Shown here piece by piece: positions 39,284 to 49,003 of a stretch of DNA of 64,000 bases (within the stretch, counting starts at the first letter, position 1; each line of letters begins with the position of its first letter). Origin of the DNA: Methanosphaera sp. Lineage in GTDB: Archaea; Methanobacteriota; Methanobacteria; Methanobacteriales; Methanobacteriaceae. The notes below the pieces were generated by a model. It searched no databases, was not told the DNA's origin, and saw nothing but the letters and a program-made list of their open reading frames with translations. The translations under genes and the position numbers were made by a program. The DNA lies in assembly GCA_017431845.1 (NCBI GenBank), contig JAFRKG010000066.1:1-64000 (forward strand), written 5' to 3'.

Positions 39284-39679
39284 ATGATAATTTCTGATGA
39301 CAATGTTTTTTTAGATATTGTAATTGATGATGAAAAGTTTTCATGTTTAAAATTTTCTGAAGTTGAAGAATTATTACATGAATACAAGTATAAAAATAAT
39401 GAAATGTTACCTAAAGAAATGATTAGTATTCCTAATTGTTATGCATATTTTAATAAGGATGACGAAAATAATAGGTTTACTTGTAAAATTTATAAAACAT
39501 TACTTGGTTCAGATAGATGGATAATGTTAATGTATGATGAAAATGAGGGTTATGCATTATACCAAAATCCGGAAAATAAAAAATATCAACTGGCATGGTA
39601 TCATACAAAACTTGAAAAACCACTAAGTCCAAGTGAAGAAAAAAAAATCATGAAATGTTACTGTCCAATAGGAAAATGA
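39284..39679 (+). CDS. Uncharacterised small protein
   Basis: About 131 residues, acidic N-terminal half and a Trp/Tyr-rich C-terminal half ending CYCPIGK. No signal peptide, membrane span or recognised domain. The ATG at 39284 follows GATGTGAT; the GTG nine bases earlier lies within that site. It is placed between dnaJ and the hydrogenase protease gene on the same strand. Confidence 0.5.
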   Translation: MIISDDNVFLDIVIDDEKFSCLKFSEVEELLHEYKYKNNEMLPKEMISIPNCYAYFNKDDENNRFTCKIYKTLLGSDRWIMLMYDENEGYALYQNPENKKYQLAWYHTKLEKPLSPSEEKKIMKCYCPIGK

Positions 39680-39733
39680 TTAAAAAGATTAAAAACTAAA
39701 AATTAATACATAGAAAAAAATGGTGATAATAAA

Positions 39734-40201
39734 ATGGCATACGACGCAGAAATTTTAGTAGTAGGATGTGGAAATGTCCTGTTTAAAGATGATGGATTCG
39801 GTCCGGCAACAATAGATGAAATTGAAAAACACTTAGATGAAAGACCATTACCATCCAATGTAATGACAATAGATGCAGGAACTAGTGCTCCACATTACAT
39901 ATTTTCATTACCAAACCCATTATGGAAAAAAATAGTTATAATAGACATTGCAGACTTCGGAGGACAACCGGGTGATGTTAAAATATTATCTAAAGATGAT
40001 GTTCCTCAAGGAAAATATCAAGACCCACACTCTGTTTCAGTAGCAGATCCTCTTGAAGAGCTACAAGAAGTAGAAATAGTAATCATAGCCTGTCAACCAG
40101 AAAAAGTATCTTCACCATTTGTTGAATACGGATTAACCGACAAAGTTTTAGAAGCAATTCCTAAAGCAATAGACCTTGTTTATGAAGAAGTTAAAATATA
40201 A
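39734..40201 (+). CDS. frhD: FrhD-like [NiFe]-hydrogenase maturation endopeptidase
   Basis: This trims the C-terminal tail of the hydrogenase large subunit once nickel is in place. GCGNVLFKDDGFGPATIDEIEKH is the family N-terminus, and the nickel-sensing residues are visible (Glu in ATIDEIE, Asp in TIDAGTS, His in DPHSVSV). The 155 residues match F420-hydrogenase FrhD. In most methanogens it is the second gene of frhADGB; here no other hydrogenase subunit is adjacent. Confidence 0.85.
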   Translation: MAYDAEILVVGCGNVLFKDDGFGPATIDEIEKHLDERPLPSNVMTIDAGTSAPHYIFSLPNPLWKKIVIIDIADFGGQPGDVKILSKDDVPQGKYQDPHSVSVADPLEELQEVEIVIIACQPEKVSSPFVEYGLTDKVLEAIPKAIDLVYEEVKI

Positions 40202-40222
40202 CTTCAATCCCAAACTTTTTTT

Positions 40223-41377
40223 TTAAATTATTTTAATTTTACCGTATTGTCCTCCACGACCTGCAGTAATTTGTATAGTGTTATCCCTATAAGATTTTAT
40301 TACTTTTGCAAGTGAAGGGTCTGTTTTTCTTATTTGTTCTATATCTGTATCCAGTAATATGTTGATTTCTGTGCCAAATTTTTTAATCAAATTATCATAT
40401 CTTGTTTGAACATATTTTGTTGTTATTCCTTTATCATGTACCATGCTAAGCAGTTCTGATAATGGTAGTATATACTGATAATGTGGCCTGTTTTCTGGGT
40501 GGATTGGCTGTTCATATGTGGATAATTCCCTGATTCTTGAGAGTACTCCTTTTTTTATTTGTCCTCCACATGTGCATTTCATGTTTTGTTCTGATGCTTT
40601 TTCTATAGTATATGATTTATAGCATTTGATACATCCTGTTTCATGGTATTTTCCCATTTTAGGGTTTATTCCATAGTTTTCTATGATTTTTCCTTTCCTT
40701 ATTGATTTTTGTAGTTCTTTGAAGGATAATTTTTTAATTTCTATCTTGTTAAATTCTCGTCCTATTCTATGAGGCCATGGTGAATGGGAATCAGAGTTTG
40801 TTAGGAATGTATAATCTTTAAGTTCCCTTATTGTGTCTGCCAGGTATGTGTCGCTTGATAATCCTAGTTCCACAAAGTCTGGTTTTCGAGTGTAGCAGTC
40901 AGTTATTGAATCATATTGTTTGTATATTCCAGTCCATGGTGTGAATATGTGTGCTGGTCCTATCAGGCAATCATATTCTTGTGTAATATCCATTATTTCT
41001 GATGCGTTCATCCGTAGTTTTGGTCTTCCATCGGCGTCCATATTTTTTACTGTGAATTCTTCTCTCATCTGCCATGCTGTTTCTATTGAGGGTATTAGTA
41101 TTAGGTGGTGTATTCTCTGATTATCTTCTACTTCTGTTGTTATTAGGAAATTTGTGTAATTGTTTTCTTGATGTTTAAGTTCGTATATGCCAGTATATTC
41201 TTTTTCTTGTAGATTTTCTTCTAATGTGTTTAACCATTTGGAGTGAAGTGCGTCTCCTGTTGCTATTAAGTTCAAGCCTTTTTTAGATGATTCTTTAGCC
41301 ATTATTGTTGGAATCATGTTTTTTGATGTTGCCATTGAATATTTGCTATGTACATGTAAATCTGCAGTTATTATCAT
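40223..41377 (-). CDS. Endonuclease Q-like DNA repair nuclease
   Basis: EndoQ cuts DNA 5' to uracil, hypoxanthine and abasic sites. A PHP catalytic domain carries DLHVHSKYSMA, GLNLIATGDALHSKW, GPAHIFTPWTGIY, LGLSSDTYLAD and FLTNSDSHSPWPHRIGREFN. A zinc-binding segment (GCIKCYKSYTI...CTCGG) and a helical domain ending in AGRGGQYGKI follow. The order matches EndoQ of Thermococcales. The enzyme is patchily distributed, and its presence fits the uracil-sensing family-B polymerase of this organism. Confidence 0.85.
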   Translation of the reverse strand: MIITADLHVHSKYSMATSKNMIPTIMAKESSKKGLNLIATGDALHSKWLNTLEENLQEKEYTGIYELKHQENNYTNFLITTEVEDNQRIHHLILIPSIETAWQMREEFTVKNMDADGRPKLRMNASEIMDITQEYDCLIGPAHIFTPWTGIYKQYDSITDCYTRKPDFVELGLSSDTYLADTIRELKDYTFLTNSDSHSPWPHRIGREFNKIEIKKLSFKELQKSIRKGKIIENYGINPKMGKYHETGCIKCYKSYTIEKASEQNMKCTCGGQIKKGVLSRIRELSTYEQPIHPENRPHYQYILPLSELLSMVHDKGITTKYVQTRYDNLIKKFGTEINILLDTDIEQIRKTDPSLAKVIKSYRDNTIQITAGRGGQYGKIKII

Positions 41378-41432
41378 TTTGTATCACGGCGAAAAAATAG
41401 TAATGTGAAATGATGTTGGGGAGAGGATGAGT

Positions 41433-42209
41433 TTATCCGATGTATCTTAGATCATCAGGACTTTGTACTGGTTGTTCCATGCCCATTGGTGGTAGTTTTT
41501 GAGTTGCTGCTATTCTTTTTTGTGTTTCTTCTATTTGTTCTTCTATTTCACTTAAATCTATTTCAAAGTTTAATAATTCAAATAAGACTAGTAGTACTGC
41601 TTTTGCTGCACTTGCATCTATATAAAATCCTGGAGTTTCTCCCATTAGACATAGCCCTGGAATGTCTTTTTCTTCAGCATAGTATAGTAATAGACCTGAT
41701 GCTCCTATTATTGCTCCACCATCTTCTTTTCGTATTTCGGTATTTTCTATTTCTAGAACTTCTTTAATCATTTCTTCGTTGTTTGCTGCAACAAATACTC
41801 TGTTTTTGTCTACGAATTCTCCTGTTCCTAATCCACCTAGTGTGTATATTTTTGTTGCTCCTAGGTCTTCGAAGTAGTCCATTAGTACTTGTGATATTGC
41901 TGTTTGTCCTTCAAAGTCGGATCCTTGTGAATTTCCTGTTAGTAGTATTACGTCCTGATTGTTTTCGCCTAAGTCTTTTATGTAGAAGAATTCATTTTTC
42001 ATGTGTTCTATTAGGCCGTTTTCTTTCATTGTTACTTGTGGTGGGAAGTAATCTGATTTTAGTTCTGCGAATTTTGTTGCGTCTAGTTGTTTTATTATTT
42101 GGTCTACTACAAATTTTCCTACAAATCCTATTCCTGGTAATCCTTCTAGTACTATTGGATTTTCTAATTTTATTTCTTCTGTTTGGGTTATCTTGTTTTT
42201 TTCTACCAT
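41433..42209 (-). CDS. PAC2-family protein (proteasome-assembly chaperone-like)
   Basis: Conserved archaeal member of the PAC2/PbaB family: LEGLPGIGFVGKFVVDQI at the start, LTGNSQGSD, TLGGLGTGE, and GASGLLLYYAEEKDIPGLCLMGETPG in the centre. Its tail is acidic and helical, ending in RYIG, a C-terminal form suggestive of docking to the proteasome (inference). It follows nop10 with one base between stop and start. Confidence 0.82.
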   Translation of the reverse strand: MVEKNKITQTEEIKLENPIVLEGLPGIGFVGKFVVDQIIKQLDATKFAELKSDYFPPQVTMKENGLIEHMKNEFFYIKDLGENNQDVILLTGNSQGSDFEGQTAISQVLMDYFEDLGATKIYTLGGLGTGEFVDKNRVFVAANNEEMIKEVLEIENTEIRKEDGGAIIGASGLLLYYAEEKDIPGLCLMGETPGFYIDASAAKAVLLVLFELLNFEIDLSEIEEQIEETQKRIAATQKLPPMGMEQPVQSPDDLRYIG

Positions 42210-42210
42210 T

Positions 42211-42384
42211 TTAGTCCTCCAAGGCTTCTTGTTGTTTTTTTAGTATTCTTCTATATTTTCCGTATTTGTCTTGTGGAGAATATCTTGCTGGAAATATTAC
42301 TCCTGTTTTTTCATTACAGTCAGGACATTTTTCTTGTAATGTGTATTCCATACATTTGTTGCATCGTCTCATCTGAAATTTCAT
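42211..42384 (-). CDS. nop10: H/ACA ribonucleoprotein Nop10
   Basis: The 57-residue frame contains two CxxC knuckles (Cys8/Cys11 and Cys20/Cys23) and the FPARYSPQDKYGKYRR segment that binds the pseudouridine synthase Cbf5. It activates guide-dependent pseudouridylation. Separated by one base from the PAC2-family gene, as in other archaea. An alternative start at the fifth residue is possible. Confidence 0.93.
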   Translation of the reverse strand: MKFQMRRCNKCMEYTLQEKCPDCNEKTGVIFPARYSPQDKYGKYRRILKKQQEALED

Positions 42385-42433
42385 AATATTATATTAATCG
42401 TATTCTTACTTATAAGTGCTTATTAATTTTTTT

Positions 42434-42457
42434 TTACACTTGCAATGTATGTCTGGA
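42434..42457 (+). repeat. Dispersed 24-nt motif, copy 2
   Basis: TTACACTTGCAATGTATG and the next six bases match 30537-30560 at 22 of 24 positions. This copy lies 8 bp beyond the 3' end of the MetX-like gene and reads opposite to it. Confidence 0.6.
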
Positions 42458-42464
42458 TTTTTTT

Positions 42465-43439
42465 TTATTTGAATTGTTTCATGAATTCTTCTAGTTCATC
42501 TTTTATTTTATTTAGTTGACTTGAGCCAATATGTCCTATGTGTGAATTATATACAACTAGTTTAGAATCATGTATTAGTGAGTGCATAGGTATAGCATCC
42601 AATTCTGGTGGGAAATATTGGTCCTCCTTTATGGCAATTATGAGAGTTGGTGCTATTATATTTGATACCTTGCCTGTTAAGTCATAGTTTATTGTTGCTT
42701 TATTTCTATAATATGCATCATAAACATTTTCTTCAGAATCTTCTTGTGCAAATTCATCCATATAATTATCAATTTCTTCCTTGGTCAAATCCATATAATA
42801 CTGTCTGGATAATCCAAAAGAATACATTGCTTTACTGGATAATTGTAATGATCGTTTCATTTGCTTATCAGGACTTCCAAAATCTGGGTCTGATTCAATA
42901 ATATCATTCATTACTTTTCCAATAATATAATTTTGTCCACCAACCTTATAACTACTGACCAATGATATTACAAAAGCAATATCATTAGGATAATATGCTG
43001 CCCATGTTAAAGCTTCAAAACCTCCCATAGAATTTCCTATAAGTCCTAAGGGATTAATTATATTCAAGGCTTCTTTCAGAAACATTCTGTTAAAATTTAC
43101 CATATCCAATACAGTATATTCAGGATATTCATTGAACATATCTGATGTGCTGGGACTGCTACTTCCAGGTGTTCCAAGAGTAGATAAAGAAACAAAAAAT
43201 AGTTTATTTGTGTCAAATGCTAAATTTTCACCAATAGCCTCTTTGATACGTTTTATTGATGCATAATTTCCACTTGTTCCATGAAAATATATGACTGCAT
43301 TTGTTATATGTCCTTCTTCATCATATTTTGGTGTTCCGAATGTTATATATTCGACTTTTAAATTTTCTAAAGTTGTACCGTTATTAAATGTGAAATTATT
43401 TAGAGTATAATAATCTGGATTAATAGATTCTATTTCCAT
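42465..43439 (-). CDS. MetX-like alpha/beta hydrolase
   Basis: Related to homoserine O-acetyltransferases. A nucleophile Ser lies in GLIGNSMGGFEAL, an Asp in IAIKEDQYFPP and a His in NSHIGHIGSS, a complete triad. The oxyanion segment YFHGTSGNYAS is also visible. The GNSMGG elbow and shorter length (324) suggest a hydrolase or acyltransferase other than classical MetX. It interrupts the usual eIF2-alpha to nop10 order, so it was probably inserted later. Confidence 0.75.
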   Translation of the reverse strand: MEIESINPDYYTLNNFTFNNGTTLENLKVEYITFGTPKYDEEGHITNAVIYFHGTSGNYASIKRIKEAIGENLAFDTNKLFFVSLSTLGTPGSSSPSTSDMFNEYPEYTVLDMVNFNRMFLKEALNIINPLGLIGNSMGGFEALTWAAYYPNDIAFVISLVSSYKVGGQNYIIGKVMNDIIESDPDFGSPDKQMKRSLQLSSKAMYSFGLSRQYYMDLTKEEIDNYMDEFAQEDSEENVYDAYYRNKATINYDLTGKVSNIIAPTLIIAIKEDQYFPPELDAIPMHSLIHDSKLVVYNSHIGHIGSSQLNKIKDELEEFMKQFK

Positions 43440-43502
43440 AAAAAGTCCTCAAAAATAGTTTTAAAAAATAATTATAAAAAAAAGTATGTGAATGGAATAA
43501 AT

Positions 43503-44285
43503 TTAATCATCTAATTCACGATGGAAACTACCTTCTCCATCATTTTCTTCAATCATTCCAATACATTTATCAGCTGACTCTTTTAATATTTTTTCAGCTG
43601 TAGGGTAATCTTGTGCTGTTACCATCACTCTGTATTTAGGTGCTCCCACACATTGAACTTCAACATTATCTGATTCAATAGATTCTAAAGCTTCAATAAT
43701 TATTTCTACACCATTTGGTTTATATGAAGTTATGTCTATGTATCCAGTGATTTGCACTTCTGGAGTTGAAATGTTTTTCTTAGCTACATCAGTTATTATT
43801 TTTGCCCATTCTTCATCGACATCAATTGCTAATAAAACTTCTTCACCCTCATCAGAAGCTAACTCAAATCCTTCATATAAGTCCCCGAATTCTTCCATTA
43901 TCAGATATCCTACTTCATCATAAGCCTCATCCAAGGTTTTATTGATTGATCTTGCAGATATCTCTAATAATTTTTCTGCTTTTTGTTCTATTTTCCATTG
44001 TTGAATTCTACGGGTTCTTTGATCTTCACGAATACGTTTTAATGAAGCATCAACATGACCTTTTTTAGGGTTTACTCTAAGTACACGTGCTACAATTTTT
44101 TGGTTTTCTCGTACATAATCTCTTATGTTTTTTACCCAACCAGAAGATACTTCAGATATGTGAATAAATGCTTCTTTTCCTTCATATTCTTCTAGTTTAG
44201 CGAATGCACCATAACCTAATACTTTATGAACTGTTCCAACAATTAGATCACCTTCTTCAGGCCATTCTTTGTTCATTCTAACCAT
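43503..44285 (-). CDS. eif2a: Translation initiation factor 2, alpha subunit
   Basis: aIF2-alpha joins beta and gamma to deliver initiator tRNA. An S1 RNA-binding domain (about 10-85, [29 protein letters not shown]), a helical middle domain and a C-terminal alpha/beta domain ([10 protein letters not shown] through APKYRVMV) give the full 260 residues. AGGTGAT lies just before the ATG. rps27e is immediately upstream. Confidence 0.95.
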   Translation of the reverse strand: MVRMNKEWPEEGDLIVGTVHKVLGYGAFAKLEEYEGKEAFIHISEVSSGWVKNIRDYVRENQKIVARVLRVNPKKGHVDASLKRIREDQRTRRIQQWKIEQKAEKLLEISARSINKTLDEAYDEVGYLIMEEFGDLYEGFELASDEGEEVLLAIDVDEEWAKIITDVAKKNISTPEVQITGYIDITSYKPNGVEIIIEALESIESDNVEVQCVGAPKYRVMVTAQDYPTAEKILKESADKCIGMIEENDGEGSFHRELDD

Positions 44286-44322
44286 ATAATCACCTGGATT
44301 TAGTAATCTTGTTGTGTGTTAT

Positions 44323-44502
44323 TTAGTGGTTTAATACTTCTACAATTTGTGCATAAATTTTAGAACGTCCACCTTTTGGTTCAACTAATGTTTTACCACA
44401 GATAACACATTTTACTGTTGAAGCTGCGTGGTCAAATATAACTTGGTGGTTTTCACAGTCACCACATTTTACTTTTAAGAAATTACTTTGTTGTTTAGCC
44501 AT
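44323..44502 (-). CDS. rps27e: Ribosomal protein S27e
   Basis: A 59-residue zinc ribbon protein: [17 protein letters not shown] and [20 protein letters not shown] contain the four cysteines. I start at the ATG at 44502; an in-frame ATG 15 bases earlier is part of the GGAGG ribosome site. It lies between rpl44e and eif2a. Confidence 0.95.
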   Translation of the reverse strand: MAKQQSNFLKVKCGDCENHQVIFDHAASTVKCVICGKTLVEPKGGRSKIYAQIVEVLNH

Positions 44503-44531
44503 TAAAAGTTCCTCCATTAATAAATATTTGC

Positions 44532-44813
44532 TTAGTTGGATACAAATTCAACTTTTCCTGCACGGAAACCTGAGCCTTTGATGTGAGATTTTCCACATTC
44601 TTTACATTTGTATCTTAAGTCTAATTTTTTAACAGGTTTACTTCCTGATGGTAAAGGCCTTGGGTAACCTCTGTAACCAGCAGTTACACGTCTGAACTGA
44701 CGTTGACCCCATTTAAGTTCACTTGCTTTTCTTCTTTTTGATGTGTGTACTTCGTGTACTGTGTGTGTTTTACATTTTGGACAGTAAGTCCTTCTTTCTC
44801 GTGGTATTTTCAT
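44532..44813 (-). CDS. rpl44e: Ribosomal protein L44e
   Basis: A 93-residue basic zinc-binding protein with [13 protein letters not shown] and [10 protein letters not shown], plus a conserved basic [24 protein letters not shown]-type core. It is the first gene of a translation operon that continues into S27e and eIF2-alpha. Confidence 0.96.
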   Translation of the reverse strand: MKIPRERRTYCPKCKTHTVHEVHTSKRRKASELKWGQRQFRRVTAGYRGYPRPLPSGSKPVKKLDLRYKCKECGKSHIKGSGFRAGKVEFVSN

Positions 44814-45148
44814 CTTTTCACCTCGTCATTATGTAAATTAATTAAATGATAATTAATTTTAATAAAGCATGATTATACTTTAATTCGATAAAATATTTGA
44901 ATAAATTAGATAGAATTTATTCTTTAAAAAAATATAATACAATTTCTTGTATCGTATTACACAAACAAATATTTTTATGGTCTACATAACTGATTCTATA
45001 GCCATATATTTGTTTATAAATAGTTTTCCTAATTGTTCGTTAAACTTAGAACAATCAATAATTTATCTATATTATATTATATTAACCATCTATATTTATA
45101 ATTAATTATTTGAAAAAAATAGATTTAAAAAAATTAATAATCAAAATA
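44814..45148. other. 335-bp AT-rich gap upstream of rpl44e
   Basis: No gene is seen. It should carry the promoter for the L44e operon on its left side and the 3' end of the GINS gene on its right. A weak inverted repeat (ATTGTTC and GAACAAT near 45030) is the only notable structure. Confidence 0.5.
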
Positions 45149-46156
45149 TTAATTGATAACATTTATAACATCATTATCGCTTAAAATTTTAACTATTGAT
45201 TCTGGTAATAAAACAATATCATCAACAGAAAAAGGACCATAAGTTTTTTCATTCTCATCAAGAATATCAGTTGGTATATCCTTCTTAAATTCAACCAATT
45301 CTTCAGTATTAAATGTAGTTTCAACAGTTACTTCAGATTCCAATTCCGTATTATTTTTTTCTTCAGAAACTTCTTCAACTATATTTTCCAGATTATCCTC
45401 TGGTTTTGGTTCATTCTGTAATGAAACTGTATCTTCTTCGGGTGGCTTAGGACCTTTAAATGGTGTGGTTATATCTCGTTTTACTGGCTTAACAGGATTA
45501 TTATTTTCATCCAGTAAAATATCATCCGGAGCTTGACCAAACATCATTGCTATTTGACTTTCATCAAGTAGTGGTGCTTTAGGCTTTGAAGTCTTTTTAT
45601 TTTCATTAATTTCTGGTTCTGCAACATCATCGCCAGGAATGCTTATTGTATCTTCAGGTTCAACTTCCTCTTTAGAAGGAACTTCCTCAACCACTGGTTC
45701 TTCTTCAACTTTTCTCTCAGTAGGCTTGAAACCAATCTTTGTTTCATTAGACCTGTTTAAAATAATCTTATCCATCAAATGTTCCCTATGATCCACCAGC
45801 ATATCTACAATTTTCCTATAAAACTCCTCTTCCTCAGGAGTAGTATTATATGGTATCACATCGTACAGGTCAGAATCTTTTTTATGTCCTTTAAAAATAT
45901 CATGACCCTTCTGAACATTAGTTGCTGCAGTACTTACTATTTTAAATTCTCTTCTTTCACAAATTTCTGTTGTAATTCTTTGAGCATCACGTAATTGATA
46001 TGCTTCCAATGATAGAGGATTATTGTTAACCATTTTTAATAATTTTTGAAGGTAATTTGAAGCATCAGTATAAAAAGAATCATCTACCTCAGATAATGTA
46101 CCAGTAGTTCTTTCTTTTTTCTGAATATCCCTTAATTTTTGAAAAAAAGTATCCAA
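45149..46156 (-). CDS. GINS complex subunit (Gins51 type)
   Basis: Component of the archaeal replicative helicase complex with MCM and GINS-associated nuclease. The N-terminal alpha domain (about 1-125, FFQKLRDIQKKERTTGTLSEVDDSFYTDASNYL) and C-terminal beta domain (YGPFSVDDIVLLPESIVKILSDND) are arranged as in Gins51. They are joined by an acidic, proline-rich, probably disordered linker of about 150 residues, longer than usual and the reason for the 335-residue length. It lies next to pcn, as in other archaea. Confidence 0.85.
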   Translation of the reverse strand: MDTFFQKLRDIQKKERTTGTLSEVDDSFYTDASNYLQKLLKMVNNNPLSLEAYQLRDAQRITTEICERREFKIVSTAATNVQKGHDIFKGHKKDSDLYDVIPYNTTPEEEEFYRKIVDMLVDHREHLMDKIILNRSNETKIGFKPTERKVEEEPVVEEVPSKEEVEPEDTISIPGDDVAEPEINENKKTSKPKAPLLDESQIAMMFGQAPDDILLDENNNPVKPVKRDITTPFKGPKPPEEDTVSLQNEPKPEDNLENIVEEVSEEKNNTELESEVTVETTFNTEELVEFKKDIPTDILDENEKTYGPFSVDDIVLLPESIVKILSDNDVINVIN

Positions 46157-46203
46157 TTAAATTCCCCTATTATGAATTATCCTTAAAAAAATATGGAGAG
46201 TAA

Positions 46204-46935
46204 TTAATCTTCTTCTATTCTAGGAGCTAATAAAAATGATAATTCTCCTTCATCGTTCATTAATTCTAAAACTAAAGTTAATGGCATGTCATCTCCAAAT
46301 TGAACATATGTCTTGTCTGCAAATTTTTCTGCTTTGAGCATTTCTTTAATATTTTCTATTGCATAAATTGCTTTAGCTGTTTCTGATAATTGTTCACCAT
46401 GAAGATATTCTACTTTTGCATCAGCAAAATCACCAACAGCTTCTAATGTAAGATTATCTTCATCAACATTAAATGAAACCCTGTCAGCTACTATTTCAAT
46501 GTCTTGTATTGCTTCTTTAAGTGTAGCTATTGGTATTGATATGTTTACAGGATATTCTATTTGTGGTTGTGCTGGCGTATCATATTCTAAATCAATGAGT
46601 TTTACTTTGAAAGTTTTCTTAATTGCTCCTTCAAAGGTTAATATAAGACTTCCTGCATCCACTGTTAATTCCATAACATCATCAGATTTGGATCTTTTAA
46701 GCACTTTCATTAATTCTTCTGTGTCTAAGTTTAGTTTGATTGGTTTATCACATTCATATATATCAAATAAACTTTCTTTTAATTCTAAATGCACGTAAGT
46801 AATGTGACTTCTATCAATAGCATTTAATCTTAGTCCGTCTGAGTCTACTTCTATTTGTACTTCGTCAACGATTGATGATATTGCATCAAAACTTGTTTTA
46901 AAAATACTTGGGTCGCTTAATACTAGTTTGAACAC
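46204..46935 (-). CDS. pcn: Proliferating cell nuclear antigen (sliding clamp)
   Basis: Homotrimeric processivity clamp. [45 protein letters not shown], the interdomain connector [17 protein letters not shown] and the C-terminal [12 protein letters not shown] are all visible. The 243 residues are standard. It is cotranscribed with the GINS gene. Confidence 0.97.
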   Translation of the reverse strand: MFKLVLSDPSIFKTSFDAISSIVDEVQIEVDSDGLRLNAIDRSHITYVHLELKESLFDIYECDKPIKLNLDTEELMKVLKRSKSDDVMELTVDAGSLILTFEGAIKKTFKVKLIDLEYDTPAQPQIEYPVNISIPIATLKEAIQDIEIVADRVSFNVDEDNLTLEAVGDFADAKVEYLHGEQLSETAKAIYAIENIKEMLKAEKFADKTYVQFGDDMPLTLVLELMNDEGELSFLLAPRIEED

Positions 46936-47123
46936 TATGCCATACTCTCCTTAAAAATAATTTTTATAATAATTTTTTTTAATATATTTTAATCTTTGAT
47001 AAACATGGATATTAAATTTTATTCTCCAATGACATAAATTATTATTAAAAATAGATTCAGGTTAAAAAAAATAGTTCAACTATTGGAATGAATAGAGGGT
47101 CATGCGTTAATTATATCGGGAGA

Positions 47124-47999
47124 TTATTTCTTATTTTTCTTATTTCTTGGTTGTGGCTTAGATGATGAATCCATATCATCCATCATATTAGTTAAGTTGT
47201 TTAACCCGGATAATTTCATTATTTCTTTGTAGAATGATAATATAATTAAGATTATACCTAACAATATTAATCCCATAGCTATGGATTCATGTTCTCCGTA
47301 CATAACATGGTCAGATATTTTAACTACATCTTGCATTGCCTGGAATATACCAATCAATGTAATGATTATACCTACTGCTATCATTATTATTTTTGAAAAT
47401 GATATTCTGCGAACGGTAATTTTAGGAAGTGGATTTTTTTCTATTATTTTATCTGTATCAAATTGATTAAGTAATGGTACTCCATCACTATCTACTTTAA
47501 CATTGTCAATGATTTTTGTATCATCATTTAATGATTTTTCCTTATCATCAAATTTATGCACTTGTTTTTTTGGTCTAGCTATAGGTTTTTTATCCTTTTT
47601 ATTTAATCCTAGTTTAGAGGATAAATCAAATTTTTTACCTTTTTTAGGTGTTTTATTTGGTTTTTGTGGCTTAACTTCTTTGTTTAAAACTGTTTCTTCC
47701 TGATTATCTTTTTCAGCATTTACATTATTGAAATCTACCTGTTCTATTTCATCCATCAACTGGAATTTTTCATCTTCAATATTATGATTTTGTTTTTTAG
47801 AACTAGGTTCAGAACCCTTAATGATTTTTCCACTTTCACTATCATATTCGGGAACATTTTCTAAATTTTTTTGTTCAAATTCATCAAAGAAGTCTTTTTC
47901 AGTTTCTATAGTGAAATTATCATCCAATACATTTAATTCTTCTAAAGGATCATAGTTTTCATTACTTCCTTTGTTTGAACTTTTTTTATTGTTAGTCAT
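47124..47999 (-). CDS. Uncharacterised protein with charged N-terminus and two membrane spans
   Basis: About 200 highly charged, probably disordered residues (Asp/Glu/Lys/Asn-rich) precede two helices near residues 203-222 and 240-258, then a Lys-rich tail. No family recognised. It sits between pcn and tfs on the same strand. Confidence 0.6.
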   Translation of the reverse strand: MTNNKKSSNKGSNENYDPLEELNVLDDNFTIETEKDFFDEFEQKNLENVPEYDSESGKIIKGSEPSSKKQNHNIEDEKFQLMDEIEQVDFNNVNAEKDNQEETVLNKEVKPQKPNKTPKKGKKFDLSSKLGLNKKDKKPIARPKKQVHKFDDKEKSLNDDTKIIDNVKVDSDGVPLLNQFDTDKIIEKNPLPKITVRRISFSKIIMIAVGIIITLIGIFQAMQDVVKISDHVMYGEHESIAMGLILLGIILIILSFYKEIMKLSGLNNLTNMMDDMDSSSKPQPRNKKNKK

Positions 48000-48137
48000 G
48001 ATAAATCACTTTAACCAAAATTATTAAAATATTTATGATTATATTTTAATTTTTCAAATAATAAATAATTTACTATTATGTTTTTTTCTTTTAAAAGAAA
48101 ATATGAGAATCTAAAAAAATGTATTACGATTAGTTAT

Positions 48138-48455
48138 CTAATCGTACTCCCTCCATGTATAATCACATTCTGTGCATCTGAAAAATCTTGTTTCTGATTC
48201 ATCTGCACTTCTTGTTTGTTGTAACCACCAAAATGCTATTTTATTATCACATTTTGGACAGATTACTTTAATAGTTGGTAATGTTTTCACATTTCCATCA
48301 GTTACTATGATAGTATCTTCTTTATCTACTTTTTCAGATACTTCATATTGTTTTTTGGATTCCTCAGTAACTACTTTTTCATAACCGCAAGCATCACATG
48401 AGAATTTACCTTCTTTTGGAAATAGTACTTTTCCACAGTCTGGACAAAATTCCAT
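48138..48455 (-). CDS. tfs: Transcription factor S (TFIIS-like)
   Basis: TFS rescues backtracked RNA polymerase by stimulating transcript cleavage. An N-terminal zinc ribbon (Cys4, Cys7, Cys20, Cys23) and a C-terminal ribbon (Cys65, Cys68, Cys93, Cys96) are present. The essential Asp84-Glu85 lies in [15 protein letters not shown]. The 105 residues are standard. Confidence 0.96.
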   Translation of the reverse strand: MEFCPDCGKVLFPKEGKFSCDACGYEKVVTEESKKQYEVSEKVDKEDTIIVTDGNVKTLPTIKVICPKCDNKIAFWWLQQTRSADESETRFFRCTECDYTWREYD

Positions 48456-48527
48456 TTATAATCATTTCTCCTACTAATTTGTTTTTTTATTAATAATATG
48501 TTTGTTAATAATATACCATATAATTAT

Positions 48528-48932
48528 TTAAAATATTCCCGAATCTCTTAATATAATATTATGATCAAATGCTAAATTTAAATTCTTTAATTTATTAATT
48601 TCAATAAATTTTGCATCTTTAGCATCTGAATCTGATTTTAATGATCCTCCGATTATTTTTGCTGTGAATGCTACGGTTACCGTATGCCCTCTAGGATCCC
48701 GGTTAGGATCTGAATATACTCCGACTAATTTTGTCAATTCTATGTCTAATCCTGTTTCTTCTTTAGCTTCTCTTACAGCTGCATCTTCAACTTTTTCACC
48801 ATACTCAACAAATCCTCCAGGTATAGCCCAATGATCCATATAAGGATTATTAAGTCTTTTTATTAGTACTACTTGACTGTCTTTAACAATTATAGTATCT
48901 ACTGTTAATGCTGGATTTCTATATTCTGTCAT
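48528..48932 (-). CDS. NUDIX hydrolase (ADP-ribose pyrophosphatase-like)
   Basis: The Nudix box is complete: G-GFVEYGEKVEDAAV-REAKEETGL with the following VGVYSDPNRDPRGHTVTVAF strand typical of ADP-ribose pyrophosphatases. Length 134. It lies between rpoL and tfs on the same strand. Confidence 0.88.
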   Translation of the reverse strand: MTEYRNPALTVDTIIVKDSQVVLIKRLNNPYMDHWAIPGGFVEYGEKVEDAAVREAKEETGLDIELTKLVGVYSDPNRDPRGHTVTVAFTAKIIGGSLKSDSDAKDAKFIEINKLKNLNLAFDHNIILRDSGIF

Positions 48933-49003
48933 GAAAATAAATTTATTAAAAATAGTTAATGAAATTAGTGTTAAAAAGTGTATTAAAAAAAGTTTTAGAA
49001 GAA

